From a virus: a stretch of 64,000 nucleotides of DNA. The translations under genes and the position numbers were made by a program. Positions 43,873 through 51,570 of this stretch are shown piece by piece (the first letter of the stretch is position 1; every line of letters starts with the position of its first letter). The notes under the pieces were generated by a model. That model saw nothing but the letters and a program-made list of their open reading frames with translations. It did not search any database and was not told where the DNA came from. The stretch is from IMG/VR virus record IMGVR_UViG_3300028840_005080, positions 23,413 to 87,412 of that record; one strand, 5' to 3'.

Positions 43873-43911
43873 ATAAAAAAAAGAGATGTCTAAAAACATC
43901 TCTTTTTTTTT
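43873..43911 (-). terminator. Rho-independent terminator (bidirectional form)
   Basis: AGAGATGT (43882-43889) pairs with ACATCTCT (43896-43903), flanked by A-runs on one side and T-runs on the other. It ends the radical SAM gene on the minus strand. Confidence 0.85.
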
Positions 43912-43915
43912 GAAT

Positions 43916-44647
43916 TTATATATATTTTTGTAAATCTTTTTTTATAATATAAGGTTTTTTGTATTTTTTCATAATAAGAATGATATTCTTACCAAATTGT
44001 TGCCAATCTATTTCTTTTGATATTGGATGATGATTCATTTTTCCTACTTTATAAAAATCTGTAAATTTATACGTTTTTTCAATAAGTCTATAAACTGCTT
44101 CCGGATTAAAAACAGGCTCGAACGATACCCATGTTTTTAAGCCAAAATCTCTTTTTGCGATTAATAACGATTCGATTCTTTCATTTGGAAAACTGGCTTT
44201 TGGCTCCCACTTTAATGATTCCGAGTCTGAGTCTGTTGTCAATGTAACCGCAAACTCATTTGTTTTATTTTTTTTTAAAACGTCAAAATCTCTTGTCGCA
44301 AGGAGGCCGCCTTTTGTTAATATTGAAACACTTAAATTATATTCTGAAAATATTTCAAGCGCACGTTTTGTTATTTCCAATTCTTTTTCGATTGGTTGAT
44401 AACAATCAGACGTGAAAGATAACAATATATTTGTATTTGTATTTGTATTTATTTTTTTGCAATTATTTTTAAGTTTTTTTATAATATCTTTTCTTGGCGT
44501 AGATTGTGAATAAAATGCTTCTCTTTTAACGAAAGTTGCAGATGGTGCATAACAATATACGCATCCATGCTCGCACCCTTTATAAAGATTACATGCCAAT
44601 CCCGCATATTCTTTCGCCTTCCCTTTTGGTTCATAAATAACATTCAT
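43916..44647 (-). CDS. Radical SAM protein of the spore photoproduct lyase group
   Basis: A 243-residue radical SAM enzyme with the cluster motif C25-EHG-C29-VY-C32 and GCEHGCVYCYAPSATFVKRE around it, and SVSILTKGG for SAM binding. The C-x3-C-x2-C followed by YAP is typical of the SPL/Rv2578c group. SPL repairs UV thymine dimers; other members act in unknown modification. Phage copies exist in the literature as homologues only. A private promoter and terminator make it a single-gene unit. Confidence 0.75.
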   Translation of the reverse strand: MNVIYEPKGKAKEYAGLACNLYKGCEHGCVYCYAPSATFVKREAFYSQSTPRKDIIKKLKNNCKKINTNTNTNILLSFTSDCYQPIEKELEITKRALEIFSEYNLSVSILTKGGLLATRDFDVLKKNKTNEFAVTLTTDSDSESLKWEPKASFPNERIESLLIAKRDFGLKTWVSFEPVFNPEAVYRLIEKTYKFTDFYKVGKMNHHPISKEIDWQQFGKNIILIMKKYKKPYIIKKDLQKYI

Positions 44648-44680
44648 TTCCCTCTCCTTTGTTAATTGTTTTCTAAATAT

Positions 44681-44709
44681 AGAATAATAATATTTTTCTT
44701 ATTTGTCAA
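44681..44709 (-). promoter_or_regulatory. Sigma70-type promoter for the radical SAM gene
   Basis: Minus-strand TTGACA (44704-44709), 17-base spacer, TATTCT (44681-44686), 34 bases before the ATG. Confidence 0.75.
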
Positions 44710-44712
44710 GGG

Positions 44713-45267
44713 TTATTTGAAACAGAATCGGAATGTTCCATATATTTTTTTTTGTTCGGGTTGATAATATTTTATTTTTTTGACTTGCGTTAATGATAGA
44801 TATTGGAAAAACCTATCATTATTATAAAATAAAGTAGGGCATTCGTTTATCATTTCATTGGAAAAACCAATTTTATTTAGCATATTTTTCGGAAGGGCGC
44901 CATATAATGACCTAATAGCTGTGAAAAACACAATTCCAGTATACTTTTTATTGTATAATATTTCACATTGTTTGAACGGGATGCCATAAGAATCGAGATC
45001 TATTATATCAAATATGTTTAAATTTTCCATGCCAAGTAAATATTTTATATTATCACCGATTATTTTTGCATGTTTGTTATCTTTTTTATCTATGCCGATT
45101 ACATTTATATTTTTATTTTTATTTATTTTTATTATTTCTTTCCACAAAAAACCATTGCCATAAAAACAATCCAATACACAAATATTTTTTTTATTTGGTA
45201 AAAAATCGTTTCTTAATCTTTTTTTGATATCGAAATTTGAATTATCTGTTTTTTTAATTTGAGCCAT
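44713..45267 (-). CDS. Methyltransferase-like protein
   Basis: A 184-residue class I methyltransferase-fold protein: ICVLDCFYGNGFLWKEI (motif I) and NVIGIDKKD (motif II), then FDIIDLDSYGIP as the catalytic-region motif. It overlaps the ParB-like gene upstream, a pairing common in phage DNA-modification modules. The target (DNA, RNA or protein) cannot be told. Ends at 44713 ahead of the radical SAM promoter. Confidence 0.6.
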   Translation of the reverse strand: MAQIKKTDNSNFDIKKRLRNDFLPNKKNICVLDCFYGNGFLWKEIIKINKNKNINVIGIDKKDNKHAKIIGDNIKYLLGMENLNIFDIIDLDSYGIPFKQCEILYNKKYTGIVFFTAIRSLYGALPKNMLNKIGFSNEMINECPTLFYNNDRFFQYLSLTQVKKIKYYQPEQKKIYGTFRFCFK

Positions 45268-45781
45268 AAGTTATCTCAATATCTTGCTTCGTTTCTGCAT
45301 AAGTTATTATGTCCGACATATCTTCTATTTTATCAACTGGTAACGATATCAATAAATGCAATTTTTTATATGGAATAAGATCTTTTTCTTTTATTGCGTT
45401 GTTATTTTCTTCGTTTTTATTGTTAAAACCAATAATGTTGATATTGTTTAATTCTGATATAAGATAATTTAATTCGTTTTCATCTGCTTCAGATAAAAAT
45501 GGCAAAGAGTTATCCGCTATCAATAATTCTATCGCTTCTTCTTTGTTTAGATGTGACACATCATTGACGAATAATGTTTTATAATCCTTTCTTTTTGCTG
45601 CTTCAACCAAACCGTTTCCGGCTATTACCTGATTATCCTTCCAAATTACAATATTTTTATATTGCAAGAATTTTTCTAACGATTTTTCAAGCTCTCTTAT
45701 TTGATTTTCCGGATGTTTGTTGTAATTAGAAAAATCATAAGGTTCCTTTAGTTCTGATATATCAATTTCTTTAAGTTTCAT
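45254..45781 (-). CDS. ParB/sulfiredoxin-domain protein
   Basis: A 175-residue protein with the ParB-N fold: NKHPENQIRELEKSLEKF, IVIWKDNQVIAGNGLVEAAKR and LNKEEAIELLIADN. It lacks the helix-turn-helix and C-terminal dimer domains of partition ParB and the GERR CTP motif, so it is unlikely to bind the parS sites itself. Phage ParB-N proteins often sit by methyltransferases, as here. Function unresolved. Confidence 0.7.
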   Translation of the reverse strand: MKLKEIDISELKEPYDFSNYNKHPENQIRELEKSLEKFLQYKNIVIWKDNQVIAGNGLVEAAKRKDYKTLFVNDVSHLNKEEAIELLIADNSLPFLSEADENELNYLISELNNINIIGFNNKNEENNNAIKEKDLIPYKKLHLLISLPVDKIEDMSDIITYAETKQDIEITYGSN

Positions 45782-45783
45782 TT

Positions 45784-46731
45784 CTAATCCAAATAAATAT
45801 TTTGTAGTTTTTTACCATCAAAAAAATCCAGTATCATCCGTAATCGTTCTTTTGTTGAGTGATATTTTTGGCAAAACTCAAATCCTTTTTCGCGTATGCA
45901 TTTTTTATCATTGAATTGATTGAATTTTCTAATAAAAACATCAACATTGCCAAGCTCATAAGGAACATAATGAATATAGTCCCGAAAAAAACTTTGTATA
46001 TTTTTATGATTTTCATGAAAATAAATAGCTCCGGCACCTATGTATTGAAACGGACGGACGTCCAAATAAAGATCGATATCGCTCCCCATTTGTGTTCCAA
46101 GAATTCCTTTTGCGGATGATGAAACTACAGGAGTAATGAACATAGAATTCCCGTATTTTTTATCAGGATATGTTTTTATTTGAATTCTTTTTGACAATTG
46201 TTTTAAAAATTCTTTTCTTTGTTTGTGGTGTTCCCCGAAGTCAAGACTGCCTGTAAACACAATATCGGCTTTGAAACGATCTTGTTTATCGGCTATATCT
46301 TTTTGATACATACATCCATAAGGCCAGTGAATTGCAGGTATTTTCCATAATTCAGAAAAACCCTTGTGTTCGGCGTGATTCACAAGTCCCAAATCGCATA
46401 TGTCAGAAATATTATGTGGAAATCTTGGTTTTTTTCTGGCATCTCCGCAATGATATACTATTTTTGTTCCCCATTTTTTTCTTGTATCTCTTAGGATTTG
46501 AAATAAATCATCTCTGTTCCATGGCTTTTTATCAAAAATACAATGGCAAAGAAGAATATCAGGCTTATAAAAATCAATTTGGTTTTTTAGATAAGTCAGA
46601 TCGGATTGTGGTAACAAGGGAATTGGAAACGCCGAACATCCGCATCTTATAGCTCCTTCAAGCACGCCTATATTAAAATAACTCGGATATGTTGTGTATT
46701 TACCAAGTATTGCTATCCTAATTTGTTTCAT
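45784..46731 (-). CDS. Glycosyltransferase (GT-B, CgeB-like)
   Basis: A 315-residue protein with a GT-B-type layout: an N-terminal Rossmann-like part (IAILGKYTTYPSYFNIGVLEGA, then PDILLCHCIF) and a C-terminal part with ADIVFTGSLDFG, MGSDIDLYLDVRPFQYIGAGA and KGFEFCQKYH, typical of CgeB-like transferases. Sugar and acceptor are unknown. Part of the glycosylation island. Confidence 0.65.
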   Translation of the reverse strand: MKQIRIAILGKYTTYPSYFNIGVLEGAIRCGCSAFPIPLLPQSDLTYLKNQIDFYKPDILLCHCIFDKKPWNRDDLFQILRDTRKKWGTKIVYHCGDARKKPRFPHNISDICDLGLVNHAEHKGFSELWKIPAIHWPYGCMYQKDIADKQDRFKADIVFTGSLDFGEHHKQRKEFLKQLSKRIQIKTYPDKKYGNSMFITPVVSSSAKGILGTQMGSDIDLYLDVRPFQYIGAGAIYFHENHKNIQSFFRDYIHYVPYELGNVDVFIRKFNQFNDKKCIREKGFEFCQKYHSTKERLRMILDFFDGKKLQNIYLD

Positions 46732-46871
46732 TCTTTTCTTTCAAATTTTTCACATGAATCACGCCAGATTTTTATATCCCAAGTATAAAAACATCTTCTT
46801 ACAGCATATCCATTATCAGAATATTTTATCCAATGTTTGCAATAAACGCATATTTTTGTCGGATTTTTCAT
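46728..46871 (-). CDS. Small cysteine-rich protein (47 residues)
   Basis: ATG 46871; the stop overlaps the next ATG (ATGA). Contains KICVYCKHWIKYSDNGYAVR, then a third Cys and a fourth in DSCEKFE, a C-x2-C-x(n)-C-x(n)-C zinc-like arrangement similar to the 52-residue ORF at 16.2 kb. Function unknown. Confidence 0.55.
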   Translation of the reverse strand: MKNPTKICVYCKHWIKYSDNGYAVRRCFYTWDIKIWRDSCEKFERKE

Positions 46872-46873
46872 AT

Positions 46874-47434
46874 TTATTCATTTTTAATATCCAATTCAAA
46901 ACAAAACCCAAGCCCGTATGATGGCAGTACTATAAACTCTTCTTTATTGACTTCTTTTATATAATCTTCGTTGCCTGTTTTAAATCTTACAAAATATTTT
47001 TTATTTATTAAATTAATATGATCATGAAAATCAAATATATTAAGAAATTCATTTGGGGGATAATGCCATGGATTTGGATGGTAATTTCCATTTGGCGTTG
47101 CGACAAAAATATATTTGTTGGATATAAAACAAATATCATCAATCCATCTGTTTAAAATATCAATAGTCACATGCTCAATAACATCGAAAGCCGTAACAAG
47201 ATCGTAACTATGATTAACAGATGCTGGCCAACATACATAATCAATGGTATTCATTAAGGCTCTGTTGATATCCTGCGTTTTTACATTTTCTGTTATTATT
47301 TTTAATCGTTCTTTTGCTTTTCCCCAACCCGAACCAACATCAAGAACAGAATTTATATTTTTATTTTTGAAATATTTACCTACAAACTCATGCCAAACTT
47401 TTTGCAGATCTTTTGGTGGTGTTTTTGTATACAT
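46874..47434 (-). CDS. SAM-dependent methyltransferase
   Basis: A 186-residue class I methyltransferase with SVLDVGSGWGKAK (motif I), VTAFDVIEHV (motif IV) and FVATPNGNYHPNPWH. This form (DVIEHV, TPNG) is common in sugar or small-molecule methylases of glycosylation clusters. AAGAAG precedes the start. Confidence 0.7.
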   Translation of the reverse strand: MYTKTPPKDLQKVWHEFVGKYFKNKNINSVLDVGSGWGKAKERLKIITENVKTQDINRALMNTIDYVCWPASVNHSYDLVTAFDVIEHVTIDILNRWIDDICFISNKYIFVATPNGNYHPNPWHYPPNEFLNIFDFHDHINLINKKYFVRFKTGNEDYIKEVNKEEFIVLPSYGLGFCFELDIKNE

Positions 47435-47443
47435 ATTTTCTTC

Positions 47444-47587
47444 TTATTTATCGCTTTTTATACCATTTCTTCGACGTTTGATTTTTTCAAGGATTTCATC
47501 TTTGTTAAGAAGTTTCATTCCATTATCTATTGCTTTTTTCGTAAAGTCAATAAGTTTTTGCTATTTTTTTTCTCGTTTATCTTCCAT
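47444..47587 (-). pseudogene. Small ORF interrupted by one in-frame TAG
   Basis: ATG 47587 reads MEDKREKK, then TAG (47561-47563), then QKLIDFTKKAIDNGMKLLNKD and on to TAA 47444, 38 more codons. The ATG overlaps the preceding small gene. The downstream part has an internal ATG (24 codons) that might be used alone. Readthrough, mutation or misread poly-A (the TAG follows eight A residues in the minus strand). Confidence 0.45.
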
Positions 47588-47747
47588 GTTCCAAATCAGA
47601 CTCATAAATCCAATCAAATTCATTATATTTCGGATCATCAAATCTTATTTTGTATTTATAATCAATTTCTGTAATCTTTTTCTCTTCTATTATTGTTCCT
47701 AATTCGTTATTTAAAAATTTTACCCTTACTTTGTTACCCACTGTCAT
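47577..47747 (-). CDS. Small beta-rich protein (56 residues)
   Basis: ATG 47747 has AGGAAG and overlaps the upstream stop (ATGA). Sequence MTVGNKVRVKFLNNELGTII, then IRFDDPKYNEFDWIYESDL suggests a small SH3-like barrel. No family named. Confidence 0.6.
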   Translation of the reverse strand: MTVGNKVRVKFLNNELGTIIEEKKITEIDYKYKIRFDDPKYNEFDWIYESDLEHGR

Positions 47748-47911
47748 TTTTTTCTTCCTATTTTTGGTTTGAATTCGTCACCAAGTTCATATACATACAT
47801 TCCCGATTTACAAAGAGGGCATTTTTTAATTTTTTTTGGTCGTTGTGTCTTTATAACAATTTCATTATCTGTATAAAAACATTGTGAACATTGCCAAGAG
47901 TAGCTTTTCAT
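47744..47911 (-). CDS. Small zinc-ribbon protein (55 residues)
   Basis: ATG 47911 with AAGG upstream. Two zinc knuckles: QCSQCF and KKCPLCKSG, with an 18-residue spacer. A simple zinc ribbon, probably binding nucleic acid or protein. Confidence 0.65.
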   Translation of the reverse strand: MKSYSWQCSQCFYTDNEIVIKTQRPKKIKKCPLCKSGMYVYELGDEFKPKIGRKK

Positions 47912-47913
47912 AT

Positions 47914-48108
47914 CTAACCTTCATCGTTAATTACTTTAATCGTAATAAGTATATTTGTTTCTGAAACTCCGTGCTCATTGATATTATATGAAAATTCAAA
48001 ATTATATTTATCAACAAATGGTTTTTTTATTTCATGTAATTCCAAACATTCTTTCAAATGTTTCCCAACCATATCGGAAACAACATTATTACTCGAACAA
48101 TTGCACAT
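47914..48108 (-). CDS. Hypothetical protein (64 residues)
   Basis: Likely ATG 48108 (MCNCSSNNVVSDMVGKHLKE); the longer frame from 48156 overlaps the upstream gene. N-terminal CNC and a later Cys. No recognised family. Confidence 0.5.
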   Translation of the reverse strand: MCNCSSNNVVSDMVGKHLKECLELHEIKKPFVDKYNFEFSYNINEHGVSETNILITIKVINDEG

Positions 48109-48112
48109 TTGT

Positions 48113-48862
48113 TTATAGTACCTTTCTTTTATGAGCAAATACAATCGACTCATCATCGCCTATATGTTTATTTGCAAAGCTGTTATCATCGCCTATTCCA
48201 CCATACAGATAACATCCGAGATTTTCAATTATCCATTCGGCATCTATATCATCGCTTTTAAAATCAAGTTCATCTTCCAAGTGTTCTGTAAACGTTTTCC
48301 AGGGATTATATTGGCCACCTGTTCCGTTAATTTTTTCGAAACAACATTCAAAACAATCAAGCATGAAATCAGTACGCCAAATTGAATTCAAACTTGACCA
48401 TCTTGGGCTTGTAGTTAGTTTTATTCCATCAATTTTTATCTCTTCTTTTATAAAATTACCTTTAAAGCTATTATTTATTCTTTTATTAAAAATGATTTGA
48501 TTTATTTCCGGATTATTATCCATTAGTTTGATAAGTTTTGTAATATCAATGTGTTTAGTAAATACAAAATCATCACATAAACGCAACATATATCTTTTAT
48601 TGTATCCGGAAGAAAGGCCAAGAATATTTCGTATTGTACCAATAAGGCCTATTCTCGGATTCGATGTTATAATTGCATCAAAATCGCCTTCGTATTTTGC
48701 CCAATGAATGTTTTGATTTGATTTTTCTTCGTCAAAAAAATCTTCATGCAAAATTAATTTGCCCGCTTTTTGTATTTTCAGATATTTTTTTGCTGATTTG
48801 AATGATTCTTTTAACAAATTTGGTCTTGATGCGCTTGTTATGCATACCGCAAGATTATTCAT
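48113..48862 (-). CDS. Glycosyltransferase-like protein (GT-A type), paralogue 1
   Basis: A 249-residue protein beginning LAVCITSASRPNLLKESFKS with the nucleotide-sugar motif LRLCDDFVF (about 105-113, D-D) and KLTTSPRWSSLNSIWRTDF. It is a paralogue of the gene at 48.9-49.6 kb; both share ASRP, a double Asp, INQ.xFNKR and KLTTSP.W....IWRT. Likely transfers a sugar onto a phage or host glycan. Acceptor unknown. Confidence 0.6.
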   Translation of the reverse strand: MNNLAVCITSASRPNLLKESFKSAKKYLKIQKAGKLILHEDFFDEEKSNQNIHWAKYEGDFDAIITSNPRIGLIGTIRNILGLSSGYNKRYMLRLCDDFVFTKHIDITKLIKLMDNNPEINQIIFNKRINNSFKGNFIKEEIKIDGIKLTTSPRWSSLNSIWRTDFMLDCFECCFEKINGTGGQYNPWKTFTEHLEDELDFKSDDIDAEWIIENLGCYLYGGIGDDNSFANKHIGDDESIVFAHKRKVL

Positions 48863-48917
48863 TTGTTTTTTCTTTTACTCCGACTTTTGTACTAAAATCT
48901 GTATCATATATAATCAT
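48855..48917 (-). CDS. 20-residue ORF
   Basis: ATG 48917 with AGAGGAT upstream; MIIYDTDFSTKVGVKEKTNE then TAA, overlapping the next gene start. The ribosome site is the main support. May be a leader peptide. Confidence 0.4.
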   Translation of the reverse strand: MIIYDTDFSTKVGVKEKTNE

Positions 48918-48936
48918 TTTATTATCCTCTCATTTT

Positions 48937-49638
48937 TTAATATTTATATCCCATACCTCTGTTACTATAACCTCCGCCTATGCTTTTAATATAAGGAGGC
49001 TCGCCAATAGGTCCCCAATAATACGTTCCGAGATTATCGATTATCCAATTTGCGTCAGGTCTTGTTTTATGTGGCCTTTTAAGTACTTTGTTAATTTGCC
49101 AATGGCTATTATCTGAATTCGGAAAATCAACCCATCTTTGCTTTATAAAAGATGTTCTCCATATTGCTGCTGTATAACGCCAATGGGGAGATGTTGTTAA
49201 TTTGAATCCTGACCTTTCTACTTCTTTTTTAGGCCAATCCGCAACACTTCCCATCGTCCCACGTTTGTTGAAAGCGATTTGATTGACATCTTCATTTTCT
49301 TCCATAACTTTGATAATATCATCAAGCGGAACATCTCTCAAAGCGATATGATCATCTTCCCAGTGAATAAAATACTTTGTGTTACATGGTTTAAGAACAT
49401 TTCCAATTGACATCCCCTGACCTATCGGTTTATTCTTTTCTATTCTGTCAAAAAACTTTGAATATTTCGCCCAATGAACACATTCTGCTGAAAGCTCTTT
49501 ATATAATTCGGCTTCGTGAAGAATGTAAACAAGTTTCCCAGAATATTTAAGATGTTCAATGATTGTCGGAACTGATTGCTTTAGCAAAAATGGCCTTGAA
49601 GCACTGTCAATCATTATTTGAATGTCCGGATAGTTCAT
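48937..49638 (-). CDS. Glycosyltransferase-like protein (GT-A type), paralogue 2
   Basis: A 233-residue protein from ATG 49638 (overlaps the upstream stop, ATGA). MNYPDIQIMIDSASRPFLLK, FIHWEDDHIAL (D-D), VNQIAFNKRG and GFKLTTSPHWRYTAAIWRT align with paralogue 1 by eye. Tandem duplication within the glycosylation island; different acceptors are possible. Confidence 0.6.
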   Translation of the reverse strand: MNYPDIQIMIDSASRPFLLKQSVPTIIEHLKYSGKLVYILHEAELYKELSAECVHWAKYSKFFDRIEKNKPIGQGMSIGNVLKPCNTKYFIHWEDDHIALRDVPLDDIIKVMEENEDVNQIAFNKRGTMGSVADWPKKEVERSGFKLTTSPHWRYTAAIWRTSFIKQRWVDFPNSDNSHWQINKVLKRPHKTRPDANWIIDNLGTYYWGPIGEPPYIKSIGGGYSNRGMGYKY

Positions 49639-50120
49639 GGCTTCACAAATTCGCATATTCCGCGTTCTTTGTTGTCAATTTTGTAATTAATTCCATACAT
49701 ATTTTTCAATGCTTTAAGTAACGTTCTGATACCGCGTGTATTGGCATCATCAAATAGGCACAAAGCTCCTGATTTTATATTATCCCAATGAAAGAACAAC
49801 GGAGCTATTCTTTTTTCGGATGATGGTCCGTCTATAAATGCAAAATCGTAACTAATATCTTTTTCAATAAACGTGAAGTAGTTTTGAATACATCTTACAT
49901 TGCCGCTATTATTACCAAATTTTTCAAACACATATCGAAAATAATTCGGATCATCTTCAAACGTATCAACTTTTTCTGAATATTTTGCAATGATTTCAGT
50001 AGCAGTACCATATCCCGTGCCAAATTCAAGCGAATATTTTGGTTTTATTTCTTTTAGTTTTTTTTCAAGATAATTTTGCAAATATTTTGGAATGCTCATT
50101 CCTTCTTTGAATTCAATCAT
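49635..50120 (-). CDS. SAM-dependent methyltransferase (small)
   Basis: A 161-residue class I methyltransferase: YSLEFGTGYGTATEIIAKYS (motif I), VDTFEDDPNYFRYV and DFAFIDGPSSEKR. The last motif is typical of O-methyltransferase-like sugar or protein modifying enzymes. ATG 50120 overlaps the Lar-like stop. Confidence 0.65.
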   Translation of the reverse strand: MIEFKEGMSIPKYLQNYLEKKLKEIKPKYSLEFGTGYGTATEIIAKYSEKVDTFEDDPNYFRYVFEKFGNNSGNVRCIQNYFTFIEKDISYDFAFIDGPSSEKRIAPLFFHWDNIKSGALCLFDDANTRGIRTLLKALKNMYGINYKIDNKERGICEFVKP

Positions 50121-50337
50121 TGATCACCCTGTTGTTCCACAATGTTATCATTTCTTCATAATCATCGAATACAGATGACATTTTGTTTGTATGCGCTATA
50201 CATTTATTATCAGAACATCCTATCGAATAATGCATACCTCTTTGTGTAATAACTCCGTCATTGCCACAAAACGGACATGACTCAATATCTAACTCTATTT
50301 CTTCAATTTTTTGCACATCGATTTTTATTTTTTTCAT
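50113..50337 (-). CDS. Lar-like restriction alleviation / zinc-ribbon protein
   Basis: A 74-residue protein with SCPFCGNDGV, YSIGCSDNKC and TLWNNRV, the pattern of the Lar family (CPFCG...C....C...W N R). Lar alleviates type I restriction in E. coli. An anti-restriction role here is inference. Confidence 0.65.
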   Translation of the reverse strand: MKKIKIDVQKIEEIELDIESCPFCGNDGVITQRGMHYSIGCSDNKCIAHTNKMSSVFDDYEEMITLWNNRVIND

Positions 50338-50342
50338 TTATT

Positions 50343-50918
50343 TTAAACCCTTTTTGTATTTTGTTCTTCCATTGCGTTTCTAAGTTGCGTAAATGCATTG
50401 CTCATAAGTGTTTTTAAAGATTCGAATTCTTGTTCGTTCCCGATTGCGAATATCTTTTTTTTCATATACCCGATTTCAGAAGCAATTGTTGCGATTTTTG
50501 AATACCCTGTTTTGCGCCATTCGTCTTCAAACAAACTCGAAAGTTTTTGCATATATTCTTGATTTTTCGGATTTTGCGCGCTGTATTCGATGTTTTTTAT
50601 GATTGTTTCTATTTTTATCTCTGGTTCAATATTAAAGGCGCGTTGCAAAAGTTCATATTTTTGGCGAATTACAGATTCCGTAGTCGCTCCGTCGTTCAAA
50701 GCTAATTCAACAGCTAATTCGACAAGAATAGGGTCGTATTTTGGCTTTGTTCCCATTGTTGTTATTGCCATTGGTTTGGGGAGGTTTTGTTTTTTGAACA
50801 ATTCCGTCAAAAGTTTTCCAATTTCGTTTTTTATACTATCAAAAATTTTAGTTTTGATATCATTTGGTAGAACTTCCCACAAATCAACAATTAATTTTAC
50901 GATATTATCTGTTTTCAT
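50343..50918 (-). CDS. Hypothetical helical protein (191 residues)
   Basis: An all-helical protein (VKLIVDLWEVLPNDIKTKIF, then KPKYDPILVELAVELALND) of unknown function. AGGAAAA precedes ATG 50918. Flanked by a homing endonuclease gene and the Lar-like gene. Not recognised. Confidence 0.55.
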   Translation of the reverse strand: MKTDNIVKLIVDLWEVLPNDIKTKIFDSIKNEIGKLLTELFKKQNLPKPMAITTMGTKPKYDPILVELAVELALNDGATTESVIRQKYELLQRAFNIEPEIKIETIIKNIEYSAQNPKNQEYMQKLSSLFEDEWRKTGYSKIATIASEIGYMKKKIFAIGNEQEFESLKTLMSNAFTQLRNAMEEQNTKRV

Positions 50919-50921
50919 GAT

Positions 50922-51560
50922 TTATTTTCCTAATTTTATATCTTTTGCCCTAATGATTTGATTCAATTTTGCAAATTCATCATGATATTTAATAGCAGCT
51001 ACATTATACGCTTTTGCAGCTTCGTTTTTTGTATTAAAATAACCAAGATGGATTTGTTTTCTGTTTTTTTGGATTGTCGATCTCCATTTATTATGCATTT
51101 TATGCCAAGAGGCACCTTTGAACCCGGAAGTATTATTATTTTGTTTACCTCTATTCATTTGGTTTTTGGAATTTGTACATATTCTCAGATTGCATTTTCT
51201 GTTATCTAAAACATTCATATTGATATGATCTACAAAATAATTATTATCATTAAGATCTATAAGAAATCTTGATAAAATAATTTTGTTGTTATCAACAACA
51301 TATCCTCCTTTCGATATATGCCGTTTTCGATTTTTAATTTTTTTATAATCTTCTTTATCAATGATTGCTTCTGTTATTTTATTACCATGATAATCATAGA
51401 GATGGATTTTACAAATATTATCTTCAAACATAAAATCATTAGGGTCGAATCTTGTTCTTTTTAGTATTTTACCATGTAAGCGAATATGATCGTAATGTCG
51501 TCTACAAAATCCGTTTACAGATTTTTTTTTATAACATTTGTCAACTTTGCAAGTTTTCAT
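50922..51560 (-). CDS. HNH-AP2 homing endonuclease
   Basis: A 212-residue protein: N-terminal zinc-like CKVDKCYKKK/CRRHYDHIR, a central HNH core (FVDHINMNVLDNRKCNLRIC, with SKNQMNR) and a C-terminal AP2 domain (GASWHKMHNKWRSTIQ, GYFNTKNEAAKAYN). This architecture is typical of free-standing phage homing endonucleases. The start ATG 51560 has AAAGG. It may have inserted into the glycosylation island. Confidence 0.85.
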   Translation of the reverse strand: MKTCKVDKCYKKKSVNGFCRRHYDHIRLHGKILKRTRFDPNDFMFEDNICKIHLYDYHGNKITEAIIDKEDYKKIKNRKRHISKGGYVVDNNKIILSRFLIDLNDNNYFVDHINMNVLDNRKCNLRICTNSKNQMNRGKQNNNTSGFKGASWHKMHNKWRSTIQKNRKQIHLGYFNTKNEAAKAYNVAAIKYHDEFAKLNQIIRAKDIKLGK

Positions 51561-51570
51561 ATTAAACCTT

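Noticed and set aside
45254-45781. Partition ParB that would bind the parS-like sites
   Set aside because: It has only the ParB-N domain, with neither the DNA-binding HTH nor the GERR CTP motif.
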